Origin: Flavobacteriaceae bacterium | Lineage (GTDB): Bacteria; Bacteroidota; Bacteroidia; Flavobacteriales; Flavobacteriaceae | Direction: 5' to 3' | Length of the DNA stretch: 64,000 bases | NCBI GenBank assembly: GCA_030830005.1 | Contig: JAURNV010000029.1 | Coordinates: 1 to 64,000, forward strand | In this document: in pieces, positions 46,326-54,896 of the stretch | Layout of the letters: each line of letters opens with the position of its first letter | How positions within the stretch are numbered: the first letter of the stretch is position 1 | Program-made: the position numbers and the translations under genes | The notes under the pieces: generated by a model | Databases searched by the model: none | Seen by the model: only the letters and a program-made list of their open reading frames with translations | What the model was told of the DNA's origin: nothing

Positions 46326-47186
46326 ATGAATGAAAAAAACAAGCAGCAACTTGGAATAGTAGTGCCTAAATGGATTCGATTCACCCTCATTGTTTTAGAG
46401 CGCGCGTCGCCCTATATAGCTATGCGGGTTGCTGCATATATTTTCTCTAAACCAATAAAGTTTACCCCCCCTCCTGCCGAAAAGCAAGCACTGCAATCGT
46501 GTGTGCAAAATCAGGTTTTTGTACCAAGTCTTAACAAAAATATTATGACTTATGTCTGGGGGGATTCTGGAGAAAAAGTACTTCTTGTTCATGGCTGGAG
46601 CGGTAGAGGAACGCAACTGTATAAAATTGCAGAGATATTACAAAATGAAGGTTATCAAGTTGTGTCTTTTGATGCTCCAGGGCATGGAAAATCTTCCGGT
46701 TCTCTTACCAATATGCTCCATATGGTTGCTGCGATAGCGCATTTAGACAAATCTTTTGATGGTTTTGAATTTTTTGTTGGGCACTCTCTAGGAGGAATGG
46801 CACTTTTCAACTATTGTAAAACCCCAAACAAAGCAAAAAAAGTAATTACAATCGGGGCAGGAGATTTAATGCGCACGGTTTTTGATAACTTTATTGCATC
46901 AGTGGGCTTGAGCCTAAAAACAAATGTACGTATGACTACTTATTTTGAACAAAAATACAACATCAACATTGATCATTTTTCATCAAGTGTGGTAGTTCAA
47001 AATCAACAAATGCCCACGTTGATAATTCACGACAAGGAGGATGCAGATGTTGCTGTAAGTTGTGCCTTTAATATTGCAAAAAATCATCTTAACCCCACTT
47101 TACTCATAACCCAAGGATTGGGTCATCGTAGAATACTTCGTGACGAAAACGTGCTTCAACAAATCAAATCTTTTATTCAATCATGA
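46326..47186 (+). CDS. Alpha/beta hydrolase
   Basis: A 286-residue alpha/beta-hydrolase-fold enzyme. An N-terminal segment with a hydrophobic stretch (about residues 18-40) is followed by EKVLLVHGWSGRGTQL with the oxyanion His-Gly. VVSFDAPGHGKSSG is the conserved second-strand block, and FFVGHSLGGMALF carries the nucleophile Ser in GHSLGG. LIIHDKEDADV supplies the Asp and QGLGHRRILRD the His. The substrate is unknown. The stop overlaps msrB by 4 nt, so the two are co-transcribed. Confidence 0.82.
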   Translation: MNEKNKQQLGIVVPKWIRFTLIVLERASPYIAMRVAAYIFSKPIKFTPPPAEKQALQSCVQNQVFVPSLNKNIMTYVWGDSGEKVLLVHGWSGRGTQLYKIAEILQNEGYQVVSFDAPGHGKSSGSLTNMLHMVAAIAHLDKSFDGFEFFVGHSLGGMALFNYCKTPNKAKKVITIGAGDLMRTVFDNFIASVGLSLKTNVRMTTYFEQKYNINIDHFSSSVVVQNQQMPTLIIHDKEDADVAVSCAFNIAKNHLNPTLLITQGLGHRRILRDENVLQQIKSFIQS

Positions 47187-47683
47187 AAACAAACTCTCTT
47201 ATTATAATCATCGGTTTAGCTTTTTATTTAAATGCCTGTGGACAGCAAACCGAAACCGCTCAAAAACATACTCAAACAAATATTGACATGAAAAAGACAA
47301 ATAACTATTGGAAAGACAAACTGGATCCAGAAGCTTTTCGTGTATTGCGTGAAAAAGGGACGGAATATCCACATACCGGAGAGTACAATTTACACTTTGA
47401 AAAGGGTGTTTATAGCTGTATGGGATGCAAAGAACCTCTCTTTGAAAGTTCTTCAAAATTTAGAAGCGACTGCGGTTGGCCTAGTTTCGACAATTCTATT
47501 GAAGGGAAAATTCGTTACGAAAAAGACACTTCACTTGGCATGTTACGGACTGAAATTATTTGTAATCGCTGCGATGGTCATCTGGGACACTTATTTAACG
47601 ATGGCCCTACAAGTACTGGATTACGTTATTGTGTAAATTCTGTAGCACTAGATTTTTCAGCGAATGATAAAAACGAAAAATAG
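47183..47683 (+). CDS. msrB: Peptide-methionine (R)-S-oxide reductase, lipoprotein
   Basis: A 166-residue MsrB that reduces the R-epimer of methionine sulfoxide in proteins. A lipoprotein signal ends at FYLNAC (residue about 19), placing the enzyme outside the cytoplasm, probably anchored in a membrane. The MsrB domain (about 42-160) has zinc-binding CxxC pairs in YSCMGCKEPLF and IICNRCDGHLGHLF, a substrate segment SDCGWPSFDNSIEG, and the catalytic Cys in RYCVNSVALDF. A periplasmic electron donor would be needed; none is encoded beside it. It overlaps the alpha/beta hydrolase by 4 nt. Confidence 0.92.
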   Translation: MKTNSLIIIIGLAFYLNACGQQTETAQKHTQTNIDMKKTNNYWKDKLDPEAFRVLREKGTEYPHTGEYNLHFEKGVYSCMGCKEPLFESSSKFRSDCGWPSFDNSIEGKIRYEKDTSLGMLRTEIICNRCDGHLGHLFNDGPTSTGLRYCVNSVALDFSANDKNEK

Positions 47684-47708
47684 CCAATAAGAATAGGCTG
47701 CCGTTTCG

Positions 47709-47716
47709 TATTTTTG
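47709..47716 (+). promoter_or_regulatory. -7 element of the lpdA promoter
   Basis: TATTTTTG, an exact TAnnTTTG match, 15 bases before the ATG at 47732. It overlaps the in-frame TTG at 47714, which argues against that upstream start. Confidence 0.55.
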
Positions 47717-47731
47717 CGCAAACTTTTACAT

Positions 47732-49123
47732 ATGAGTCAATACGATATAATTGTTTTGGGGAGTGGCCCTGGAGGCTATGTTACGGCTATCCGTGCTTCT
47801 CAATTAGGATTTAAGACTGCTATTGTTGAAAAAGAAAGTCTTGGAGGTGTTTGTCTTAACTGGGGCTGCATCCCAACTAAAGCCTTAATTAAATCCGCGC
47901 AAGTGTTTGAGTATTTGCAACACGCCGAAGATTACGGACTTAAAGTAAAGGAATACGATAAAGATTTCAATGCCGTCGTTAACAGAAGTCGTTCTGTTGC
48001 CGAAACCATGAGTAAGGGTGTTCAATTCTTAATGAAAAAAAACAAGATTGATGTTATCATGGGTTATGGTTCATTAGTTCCTGGCAAAAAAGTCCATGTA
48101 AAAGCCGAAGACGGAAGCGAACAAGAGCTATCTGCTCAACACATAATTATTGCCACCGGAGCGCGATCTCGCGAACTTCCTTCACTGCCTCAAGATGGAA
48201 AAAAAGTGATTGGGTACCGACAAGCGATGACACTTGAAAAGCAGCCTAAAAAAATTATTGTTGTGGGCTCAGGAGCTATCGGAGTAGAATTTGCGTACTT
48301 CTACAACGCAATGGGAACCGATGTTACCTTAATTGAGTATTTGCCCCGTATTGTTCCAGTCGAAGATGAAGAAATTTCAAAACAGATGGAACGCTCCTTT
48401 AAGAAAACCGGCATACACGTAATGACAAGTGCTGAAGTTATTTCTGTTAACACTTCAGACAAAGGGGTTACGGCTACTGTAAAAACTAAAAATGGTGAAG
48501 AAGAAATAAAAGCTGATTTGCTACTTTCTGCAGTAGGAATTAAGACTAACATTGAAAATATTGGCCTAGAAAACGTAGGAATTGCAATAGACAAAGATAA
48601 AATTTTGGTAGATGACTTTTACCAAACAAATATTCCAGGGTATTATGCTATTGGAGATATTACTTCTGGTCAAGCTTTAGCGCATGTAGCTTCTGCAGAG
48701 GGGATTTTATGTGTTGAAAAAATTGCAGGACAACATGTTGAACCACTCGACTATGGAAATATTCCTGGATGTACTTACAGTAGTCCTGAAATTGCATCTG
48801 TTGGACTGACTGAAGTGCAAGCCAAAGAGCAAGGTTATGAAATTAAAGTTGGAAAATTTCCTTTTTCCGCATCTGGAAAAGCCCAAGCTGGAGGAACTAC
48901 TGATGGGTTTATTAAGGTAATTTTTGATGCTAAATACGGAGAATGGTTAGGTTGCCATATGATTGGAGCGGGCGTTACAGACATGATAGCCGAGGCAGTA
49001 CTTGGGCGAAAATTAGAGACCACAGGTCACGAAGTGCTAAAGGCCGTACATCCACACCCCACTATGAGTGAAGCCATGATGGAAGCTGTAGCTGACGCTT
49101 ATGACGAGGTAATTCACCTATAG
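47732..49123 (+). CDS. lpdA: Dihydrolipoyl dehydrogenase
   Basis: A 463-residue FAD enzyme that reoxidises dihydrolipoamide in 2-oxoacid dehydrogenase complexes and the glycine cleavage system. The FAD motif IIVLGSGPGGYVTAIRA is at residues 5-21, with the redox disulfide in GGVCLNWGCIPTKAL. The NAD motif is IIVVGSGAIGVEFA and the second FAD site is YYAIGDITSG. The C-terminal active-site His is in HPHPTMSEAMMEA. No E1 or E2 subunit gene is beside it. The start 47732 is preferred to a TTG at 47714 inside the promoter. A terminator follows. Confidence 0.95.
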   Translation: MSQYDIIVLGSGPGGYVTAIRASQLGFKTAIVEKESLGGVCLNWGCIPTKALIKSAQVFEYLQHAEDYGLKVKEYDKDFNAVVNRSRSVAETMSKGVQFLMKKNKIDVIMGYGSLVPGKKVHVKAEDGSEQELSAQHIIIATGARSRELPSLPQDGKKVIGYRQAMTLEKQPKKIIVVGSGAIGVEFAYFYNAMGTDVTLIEYLPRIVPVEDEEISKQMERSFKKTGIHVMTSAEVISVNTSDKGVTATVKTKNGEEEIKADLLLSAVGIKTNIENIGLENVGIAIDKDKILVDDFYQTNIPGYYAIGDITSGQALAHVASAEGILCVEKIAGQHVEPLDYGNIPGCTYSSPEIASVGLTEVQAKEQGYEIKVGKFPFSASGKAQAGGTTDGFIKVIFDAKYGEWLGCHMIGAGVTDMIAEAVLGRKLETTGHEVLKAVHPHPTMSEAMMEAVADAYDEVIHL

Positions 49124-49143
49124 AATTCAAAGCGTTTGAATAC

Positions 49144-49169
49144 AAAAAGCAGTCATTGACTGCTTTTTT
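49144..49169 (+). terminator. Rho-independent terminator of lpdA
   Basis: An 11-bp stem AAAAAGCAGTC / GACTGCTTTTT around loop ATT. The stem continues into a T-rich tract (TTTTTTATTTTTTG). It lies 20 bases after the lpdA stop codon. Confidence 0.85.
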
Positions 49170-49214
49170 ATTTTTTGTACATTTAAAAAATGTTATCCCC
49201 AAATTTACTTAAGC

Positions 49215-49661
49215 ATGAATTGTACTATTTCAAGGCTAAATCAGCTAATAGAAATTGGTGAGGCTTATCTTTCCAAAACACATCGGCAACAACTAGCAGC
49301 TAAGCATAAACCTACAAAATGGTCTAAAAAAGAAATTTTAGGTCATCTTATTGACTCTGCTCACTATAACCTAAGACGGTTTACTGAAATTCATATCAAA
49401 CCAAAACCCTATCAAATAATTGATTATAATCAAGATGAACTCGTTCTTGTAAATGATTATCAGCGTGCTGAACCAAAAGATCTTATAATGCTTTGGGTAT
49501 CACTGAACAAACAAATCATTCATGTTCTCAAGCAACAAAACGAAAAAACGTTGCAAATTCAAGCAAGGTTACCCAATCTAAAAAACACAAACTTGCTTTT
49601 TCTCATAAATGACTATTTAGAGCATTTAGAGCATCACGTAAAGCAAATTGTTGAATCATAA
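49215..49661 (+). CDS. DinB-like family protein
   Basis: A 148-residue four-helix protein of the DinB/YfiT metalloenzyme superfamily. The expected three metal-ligand histidines can be placed at ILGHLIDSAHYN (residues about 48-55) and at LEHLEHHVKQIVE near the C-terminus. KWSKKEILGHL is the usual second-helix start. Members bind zinc or nickel, and some transfer or detoxify thiols; most have no known reaction. The gene is short of any operon partner, with the SDR 35 nt downstream. Confidence 0.78.
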   Translation: MNCTISRLNQLIEIGEAYLSKTHRQQLAAKHKPTKWSKKEILGHLIDSAHYNLRRFTEIHIKPKPYQIIDYNQDELVLVNDYQRAEPKDLIMLWVSLNKQIIHVLKQQNEKTLQIQARLPNLKNTNLLFLINDYLEHLEHHVKQIVES

Positions 49662-49695
49662 TTGTTATTTTGCAATTTCTATGTAATGTTATCGC

Positions 49696-50553
49696 ATGAT
49701 AAAACATATATTGATTACTGGAGTATCAAGTGGGATTGGACGTGATTCCCTTCGCTTATTGCACAACAAAGGTTATTATGTTTTTGGCAGTGTGCGAAAT
49801 ATCACCGATGCCAAAAAATTAACACATGAATACCCAGAGCGTTTTATACCACTAATTTTTGATGTTCAAGACCAAGATGCCGTTACCAAAGCTTCTAAAA
49901 TTGTTTTTGATACTTGTGATTCACTCCATGCTTTAATCAACAATGCGGGGATTGCTGTACCAGGGCCGTTGCAATGCATGTCTGAAGAAGATTTTGTACG
50001 CCAACTCGATATTAATCTTTTAGCTGTTCGGCGTATAACTAATTTATTTTTACCCCTTTTGGGCGCTACCCCTAATTTTGATGGTACTCCGGGAAAAATA
50101 ATTAACATAAGCTCTATTTCTGGATTATTTAACTCTCCATTTAATGGAGCTTATTCCATTTCAAAGCACGCGTTGGAAAGCATGACAGATGTTTACAGAA
50201 GAGAGCTTCGGCGGTATGGAATAAAGGTAATCGCCATAGAGCCCGGACCTATTAAAACGGATATATGGCAGAAAAACCTAAACAGCATGGAAAAATACGC
50301 CAGCACAGATTATTACGATGTGTTAAAAAAGGCAGATACAATGATTGAAAATGCTGAAAAATCAGCCTTGCCCGTATCCCTAATATCTACCCTTATTTTA
50401 AAATGCGTTACAAAGAAAAACCCAAAAACACGATATATTGTTCACCGAAAGAAATTTATGTTTAAAATACTGGCATACTACCTACCTGATAAACTTGTGG
50501 ATTGGTTTATTCATAAAACCCTGACAAGTGGAAATAAACACCGCCCTATTTAG
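49696..50553 (+). CDS. SDR family oxidoreductase (classical)
   Basis: A 285-residue classical short-chain dehydrogenase. The cofactor motif TGVSSGIGRD is at residues 8-17, NNAGIAVPGPL near 89, and the catalytic YSISKHALESM (Tyr and Lys, YxxxK) near 152. The SINISS-type block is IINISSISGL. The C-terminal 60 residues are hydrophobic and basic (FKILAYYLPDKLVDWFIHK), which could let it sit on the membrane. It resembles 17-beta-hydroxysteroid/retinol-type SDRs, but the substrate is unknown. It is not close to the DECR-like SDR at 1226. Confidence 0.83.
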   Translation: MIKHILITGVSSGIGRDSLRLLHNKGYYVFGSVRNITDAKKLTHEYPERFIPLIFDVQDQDAVTKASKIVFDTCDSLHALINNAGIAVPGPLQCMSEEDFVRQLDINLLAVRRITNLFLPLLGATPNFDGTPGKIINISSISGLFNSPFNGAYSISKHALESMTDVYRRELRRYGIKVIAIEPGPIKTDIWQKNLNSMEKYASTDYYDVLKKADTMIENAEKSALPVSLISTLILKCVTKKNPKTRYIVHRKKFMFKILAYYLPDKLVDWFIHKTLTSGNKHRPI

Positions 50554-50556
50554 CAT

Positions 50557-50976
50557 CTACTTCTTCAGCAAACTTTCAATTGCCAAGCGATATACATCAA
50601 GTCCAAATCCTAGAATAAGCCCAGCGGCATTGGGTGTAATGTAAGAAATGTGTCTAAAATCCTCACGGGCAAAAGTATTTGAAATGTGCACCTCCACCAC
50701 TGGAGATTTAATGGCTTTTATGGCATCGCCTATACCTACAGATGTATGCGTGTAAGCACCTGCATTCAAAATAATAGCATCAGCAGAAAACCCATGATCC
50801 TGAAGTGCATCTATCAACTCTCCTTCTATATTAGACTGAATATAATTGAAATGGCAATCTGAATACTGCTCTTTTAACTTTTCCAAATAGGCTTCAAAAC
50901 CTTCAGAACCATATATTTCGGGTTCGCGTTTGCCCAATAAGTTTAAGTTTGGTCCGTTAATGATGGTGATTTCCAT
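50557..50976 (-). CDS. aroQ: 3-dehydroquinate dehydratase, type II
   Basis: A 139-residue shikimate-pathway enzyme (dodecameric in known members) that forms 3-dehydroshikimate. The start INGPNLNLLGKREPEIYG at residues 5-22 carries the catalytic Tyr region, IILNAGAYTHTSVGIGDA the substrate loop and VVEVHISNTFAREDFRHIS the active-site His and Arg. Length is near the usual 140-150. Its promoter is divergent from xerD. Confidence 0.95.
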   Translation of the reverse strand: MEITIINGPNLNLLGKREPEIYGSEGFEAYLEKLKEQYSDCHFNYIQSNIEGELIDALQDHGFSADAIILNAGAYTHTSVGIGDAIKAIKSPVVEVHISNTFAREDFRHISYITPNAAGLILGFGLDVYRLAIESLLKK

Positions 50977-50989
50977 ACTAAAATTTGCT

Positions 50990-50997
50990 CAAAACTA
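50990..50997 (-). promoter_or_regulatory. -7 element of the aroQ promoter
   Basis: The minus strand reads TAGTTTTG, an exact TAnnTTTG match, 13 bases before aroQ. A TTG lies 16 bases upstream, near the -33 position. Confidence 0.55.
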
Positions 50998-51096
50998 AGA
51001 AACTCTTGGAAACCAACGGAGATTTAGTAGTAAAAATTAAGCCAAATTGAATCATACATCGCAAGGGTTAAAATTGATGTCAAAAAAATTGGTGAC

Positions 51097-51125
51097 TTGG
51101 AAACACTGAAAAATAGCTACCTTTA
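51097..51125 (+). promoter_or_regulatory. Promoter close to the xerD start
   Basis: TTG at 51097-51099, an 18-base spacer, then TACCTTTA at 51118-51125, one base off consensus. Only three bases separate it from the xerD ATG, so a leaderless mRNA is possible. Confidence 0.45.
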
Positions 51126-51128
51126 AAA

Positions 51129-52025
51129 ATGCAATGGGAAAAAGCCATAGAGACATATTCGTTTTACTTGCGTCTAGAACAAGGACTTTCAGAAAACACT
51201 ATTGAAGGGTATCAATATGATGTTAAGCGTCTCAAAGCTTTTTGCACAGATTTTAAAATTAACGCCACACCACTGACGATATCTGCAGAAATCATAAAAG
51301 ATTTTGCATATCAACTTTCAAAAGAAGTTCAACCACCAACTCAATCTCGAATTATTTCAGGAATTAAAGGGTTCTTTTTATACCTACAACTTGAAGGGTA
51401 TCGAGAAAACAATCCAACGCAGTTGTTAGAGTCGCCAAAACTTCGAAAAACCTTCCCAGACACTCTTGCTACTAGAGAAGTTGATGCGCTTATATCGGGG
51501 GTAGAAAAAACCAACAGATATTTCAATAGAAATCGTTGTATGCTCGAATTGCTTTACAGTTGTGGATTACGGGTTAGTGAGCTAACTAAACTAAATTGCT
51601 CAGATTTGTTTTTTGAAAAAGGACTTATTCGTGTAATCGGAAAAGGAGATAAACTTCGTTGGGTCCCAATTGCTGATACAACACAAACCCTAATAGAAGC
51701 TTACCTAAAAAAAAGGCGTATTAAAAAAGCCGTTAAGGGTCATGAAGACAGACTTTTTCTTAACAATAGAGGAAAAGAAATTACTCGTATTATGGTTTTT
51801 ACTATCGTAAAAAATGCTGCTTTTTATGCAAACATTAAAAAGAATGTAAGTCCACATACCCTAAGGCATTCGTTTGCAACACACTTGGTTGAAAATGGTG
51901 CCGATATTCAACTTGTTCAACATATGATGGGGCATGCTAGCATAACCACCACTGAACGTTATATTCATATGAGCCAGCGACAATTAAAAAAAGTGCTGTC
52001 ACAATTTCACCCACGCTCAAATTAG
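51129..52025 (+). CDS. xerD: Site-specific tyrosine recombinase XerD
   Basis: A 298-residue tyrosine recombinase that resolves chromosome dimers at dif together with a partner. The SAM-like core-binding domain is at residues 1-90. The catalytic domain has SCGLRVSELTKLNCSD (first Arg), then HTLRHSFATHLVENGAD (HxxR), then GHASITTTERYIHMS (His and nucleophile Tyr). The length and the start MQWEKAIETYSFYLRLEQG fit XerD. XerC and XerD cannot be separated with certainty by eye. It is convergent with the response regulator, overlapping by 4 nt. Confidence 0.92.
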   Translation: MQWEKAIETYSFYLRLEQGLSENTIEGYQYDVKRLKAFCTDFKINATPLTISAEIIKDFAYQLSKEVQPPTQSRIISGIKGFFLYLQLEGYRENNPTQLLESPKLRKTFPDTLATREVDALISGVEKTNRYFNRNRCMLELLYSCGLRVSELTKLNCSDLFFEKGLIRVIGKGDKLRWVPIADTTQTLIEAYLKKRRIKKAVKGHEDRLFLNNRGKEITRIMVFTIVKNAAFYANIKKNVSPHTLRHSFATHLVENGADIQLVQHMMGHASITTTERYIHMSQRQLKKVLSQFHPRSN

Positions 52026-52726
52026 GATACTGTCATTCGAAAACCCTCTCCATGAATGTTTGTTATTTCAATCGAAGGATCAGTTTTGAGGTGCTTTCGT
52101 AATTTTGCTATATAGACGTCCATAGACCGCGAAGTAAAATAGTTGTCGTCTTTCCATATTTTTTTGAGCGCCAACTCCCTTGGCATCAAATCGTTAATAT
52201 GTAGTGCTAATAACTGCAAAAGCAAACCTTCTTTTGGCGACAGCTTTACAGGCGCATTATTTTCAAATGACAATTCTCGAATTTTTGCATTAAAGGCAAA
52301 CTTTCCTATAGAAAAAAGATAATTTGCTTTATCAAGATTTACCACATTCTGTTCCATGCGAACAAACATGGCTTTCATTTTCAATAATAAGACTTCGGAA
52401 TCAAAAGGTTTGGTTAAATAATCGTCAGCTCCTAAATTATAACCTTTAACAACATCTTCTTTCATTGATTTTGCAGTCAAAAAAATGATAGGAACTGTGG
52501 TGTCAGACTTTCTTATTTCTTTAGCTAATGTAAACCCGTCTTTGTATGGCATCATTACATCAAGTAGGCATATGTCATATGTATTTTTGTTAAATTTTTC
52601 TGCGCCTTCAACTCCATTTCTAGCCAATATTACCTCATAGTCATTTAACTCTAAAAAATCTCTAAGTATTGCACCAAAATTTAGGTCGTCTTCAACAAGT
52701 AATACTTTTTTTTTAACGGTTATCAT
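52022..52726 (-). CDS. OmpR/PhoB-type response regulator
   Basis: A 234-residue DNA-binding response regulator. The receiver domain has KVLLVEDDLNFG (acidic pocket), phospho-acceptor Asp in DICLLDVMMPYKDG (about residue 54), and the Lys/Thr switch in IIFLTAKSMKEDV. A winged-helix trans_reg_C domain occupies the C-terminal part, with VYIAKLRKHLKTDPSIEI. It overlaps the preceding histidine kinase by 4 nt, so it is its cognate partner. The target genes are unknown. It resembles the RprY group of Bacteroidota. Confidence 0.92.
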   Translation of the reverse strand: MITVKKKVLLVEDDLNFGAILRDFLELNDYEVILARNGVEGAEKFNKNTYDICLLDVMMPYKDGFTLAKEIRKSDTTVPIIFLTAKSMKEDVVKGYNLGADDYLTKPFDSEVLLLKMKAMFVRMEQNVVNLDKANYLFSIGKFAFNAKIRELSFENNAPVKLSPKEGLLLQLLALHINDLMPRELALKKIWKDDNYFTSRSMDVYIAKLRKHLKTDPSIEITNIHGEGFRMTVS

Positions 52727-54309
52727 ATCGCATTTTTTAACGGGAACTGTACTGTAAAAGTACTCCCTTTTTTGAGTTGACTATTTACAGATATCGTGCC
52801 ATTATGCAATTCCACAATGCGTTTTACATAAGACAATCCTAATCCATGCCCTTTTACCGTATGTATATTCCCAGATTCTTCTCTATAAAAACGATCAAAA
52901 ATCTTACGGCGAACACTACTACTCATACCAATACCTTTATCCTTAACAGTGACAGTAAACATCTTTTCAGTTACCTCCGTAGCAATCGTTATATCAACAT
53001 TATCTTCAGAATATTTGATGGCATTTTCTAAAAGATTAACCCAAACATTAGTCATATGCGATTCCGACATTGAAAACTTAACGTTTACAGGGTCTAAAGA
53101 AATATGCAGGTTTCCTTCATTTTGATCAATGAGCAGTCTTACATGCTCAATTGCGGTTTTAATAGGTACATTTGGATCTATTTCAAAGGTTGTAAGTTCT
53201 AGTTCTTTTCTGTCTAATCTAGAAATTTGCAGCACATTCTCTACCTGAGTATTCATACGGCGACTTTCATCGCGAATAAGACCAAGATATTGAGTTACTT
53301 TATTAGGTTGCTTGGCAATTACAGGAGTACTAAGTGCATCTAATGCCAATTGTATGGTTGCAATCGGTGTTTTAAATTCATGCGTCATATTATTGATGAA
53401 ATCTGACTTTATATCAGAAATTTTCTTTTGCTTAAACGCTTGTGATAAGGTAATAGCAAAGACACTTATCAAAACCAATGTAAACAAAACAGACAAGGCA
53501 ATAGAATTTACAACCGATGAACGTAAAAAAGCATTTTTATCAGGAAAAATTAGTCGTAACTCATATTTACTTGAGCCATTAACATCTACAAAAAGAGGTG
53601 TCTTATATGTTGTTTTATTTACATTTTGGAGAAAGAACTCTGTTCCAAGTCCAGCCATTCGATTTCCCTCAAAAACCCGAAACTCAAAACTAGCATCAAT
53701 ATCACGAAGCAATAACTCTTGCCCTAACAAAAGCTCCAATTCAAAAGTACTCACCCTATTTTCAATGGGTTTATTAGAGGCAATATCCATAAAAATACTC
53801 TCGTATTTTGCTTTATCCATAGAAGACAATCGCTCTATGCGTTGCATCCGTTCAGATGAGGACATTCTATTAATTGTACCCTCTAAATCTTCTTCTAGAA
53901 CTGTTGTTGCTTTTATGCTTCGATAGTCTAAAATAGGTGTTGAATCTGAGGAAGAGGGGTCATATAAATTTGGGAAAATGCCGTATGTGTCTTCAATAAT
54001 ACCTCTCGAAACAAGAAGAGTCTTATCAGTTACTGTTGTTCGATCTATGTATTGAAAAACCTCCGTGAGCTGTGATTCTTTTGGAGAACCGATACTGTCC
54101 ATTAGTTTTTGTGTAGCGGCAATATAATCTCTTAACTCCCGCTCTTTTATTTGTTCGGAAACTGAAGCCAGCGCATTGTTTACGCCTAAAGAAAATTGTC
54201 GGTCTCGATTATTTAGGTTTGTCTGAATCCAAAATGTTTGCACAATAATAATCCCTAACAGAGATAAACCCATAAAAGTCACCAATACAGTAAAAAGGTT
54301 CTTTTTCAT
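52723..54309 (-). CDS. Sensor histidine kinase (two-span, HisKA/HATPase)
   Basis: A 528-residue membrane sensor kinase. Two membrane spans at about residues 7-28 and 265-290 bracket a periplasmic sensor of some 235 residues. The HisKA box NNMTHEFKTPIATIQLALDA has the phosphorylated His. The HATPase region has NLLENAIKYS (N box), KDKGIGMS (G1) and GHGLGLSYVKRIVE (G2). No HAMP, PAS or GAF domain is evident. The ligand is unknown. It overlaps coaE by 4 nt and the response regulator by 4 nt. Confidence 0.93.
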   Translation of the reverse strand: MKKNLFTVLVTFMGLSLLGIIIVQTFWIQTNLNNRDRQFSLGVNNALASVSEQIKERELRDYIAATQKLMDSIGSPKESQLTEVFQYIDRTTVTDKTLLVSRGIIEDTYGIFPNLYDPSSSDSTPILDYRSIKATTVLEEDLEGTINRMSSSERMQRIERLSSMDKAKYESIFMDIASNKPIENRVSTFELELLLGQELLLRDIDASFEFRVFEGNRMAGLGTEFFLQNVNKTTYKTPLFVDVNGSSKYELRLIFPDKNAFLRSSVVNSIALSVLFTLVLISVFAITLSQAFKQKKISDIKSDFINNMTHEFKTPIATIQLALDALSTPVIAKQPNKVTQYLGLIRDESRRMNTQVENVLQISRLDRKELELTTFEIDPNVPIKTAIEHVRLLIDQNEGNLHISLDPVNVKFSMSESHMTNVWVNLLENAIKYSEDNVDITIATEVTEKMFTVTVKDKGIGMSSSVRRKIFDRFYREESGNIHTVKGHGLGLSYVKRIVELHNGTISVNSQLKKGSTFTVQFPLKNAI

Positions 54310-54896
54310 TTCCCTGAAATTTTGAGCAAGTTTTTATGTAAGTCTCTTACTTGTATTTCTGTTGCACTAAGTTCTGAATTTTCAATTATATAATCAGCAA
54401 GAGGAAATTTTTGATCATCTGGCCATTGGTTAGCAATTCGTGCAAGAACCTCATCTCTTGTAATTGCATCTCGTGCTATTACACGTTGAATTCGTTCCTC
54501 TTCCGAGGAGTAAACCATAATCACTCCATCAAATCTGTCCTGCGCATTAAGTTCAAAAACAATTGGAAATTCATATACCGTATAAGGCCCTGATTGCTTT
54601 TTACACCAATTTAAATACGCCGCATGAGCAACTGGGTGAACGATAGCATTCAAAGCACTTAAATTTTCATTGTTGGTAAATACTTTTTCTGCAATAAACA
54701 ACCTGTTGAGAACTCCATTTTGATATGCCTCTTCGCCAAGTAACGCTTTTATTTTTTGCTTTATTACACTATCATTTTGCATGGCATATTTAGCAGAATC
54801 ATCAGCGGAAAAAGTAGGTATCCCTAAATTCTTAAACATCGCAAGAACTGTAGATTTACCACTGCCAATACCGCCGGTAAGTGCAAAGTGCTTCAT
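54306..54896 (-). CDS. coaE: Dephospho-CoA kinase
   Basis: A 196-residue kinase that phosphorylates dephospho-CoA in the last step of CoA synthesis. The P-loop FALTGGIGSGKSTVLAMF is at residues 3-20, with FSADDSAKYAM as the substrate Asp region and VMVYSSEEERIQRVIARD as the lid. Length is standard. It overlaps the YbbR-like gene and the histidine kinase by 4 nt each. CoaBC of the same pathway is encoded at 59272. Confidence 0.94.
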   Translation of the reverse strand: MKHFALTGGIGSGKSTVLAMFKNLGIPTFSADDSAKYAMQNDSVIKQKIKALLGEEAYQNGVLNRLFIAEKVFTNNENLSALNAIVHPVAHAAYLNWCKKQSGPYTVYEFPIVFELNAQDRFDGVIMVYSSEEERIQRVIARDAITRDEVLARIANQWPDDQKFPLADYIIENSELSATEIQVRDLHKNLLKISGK

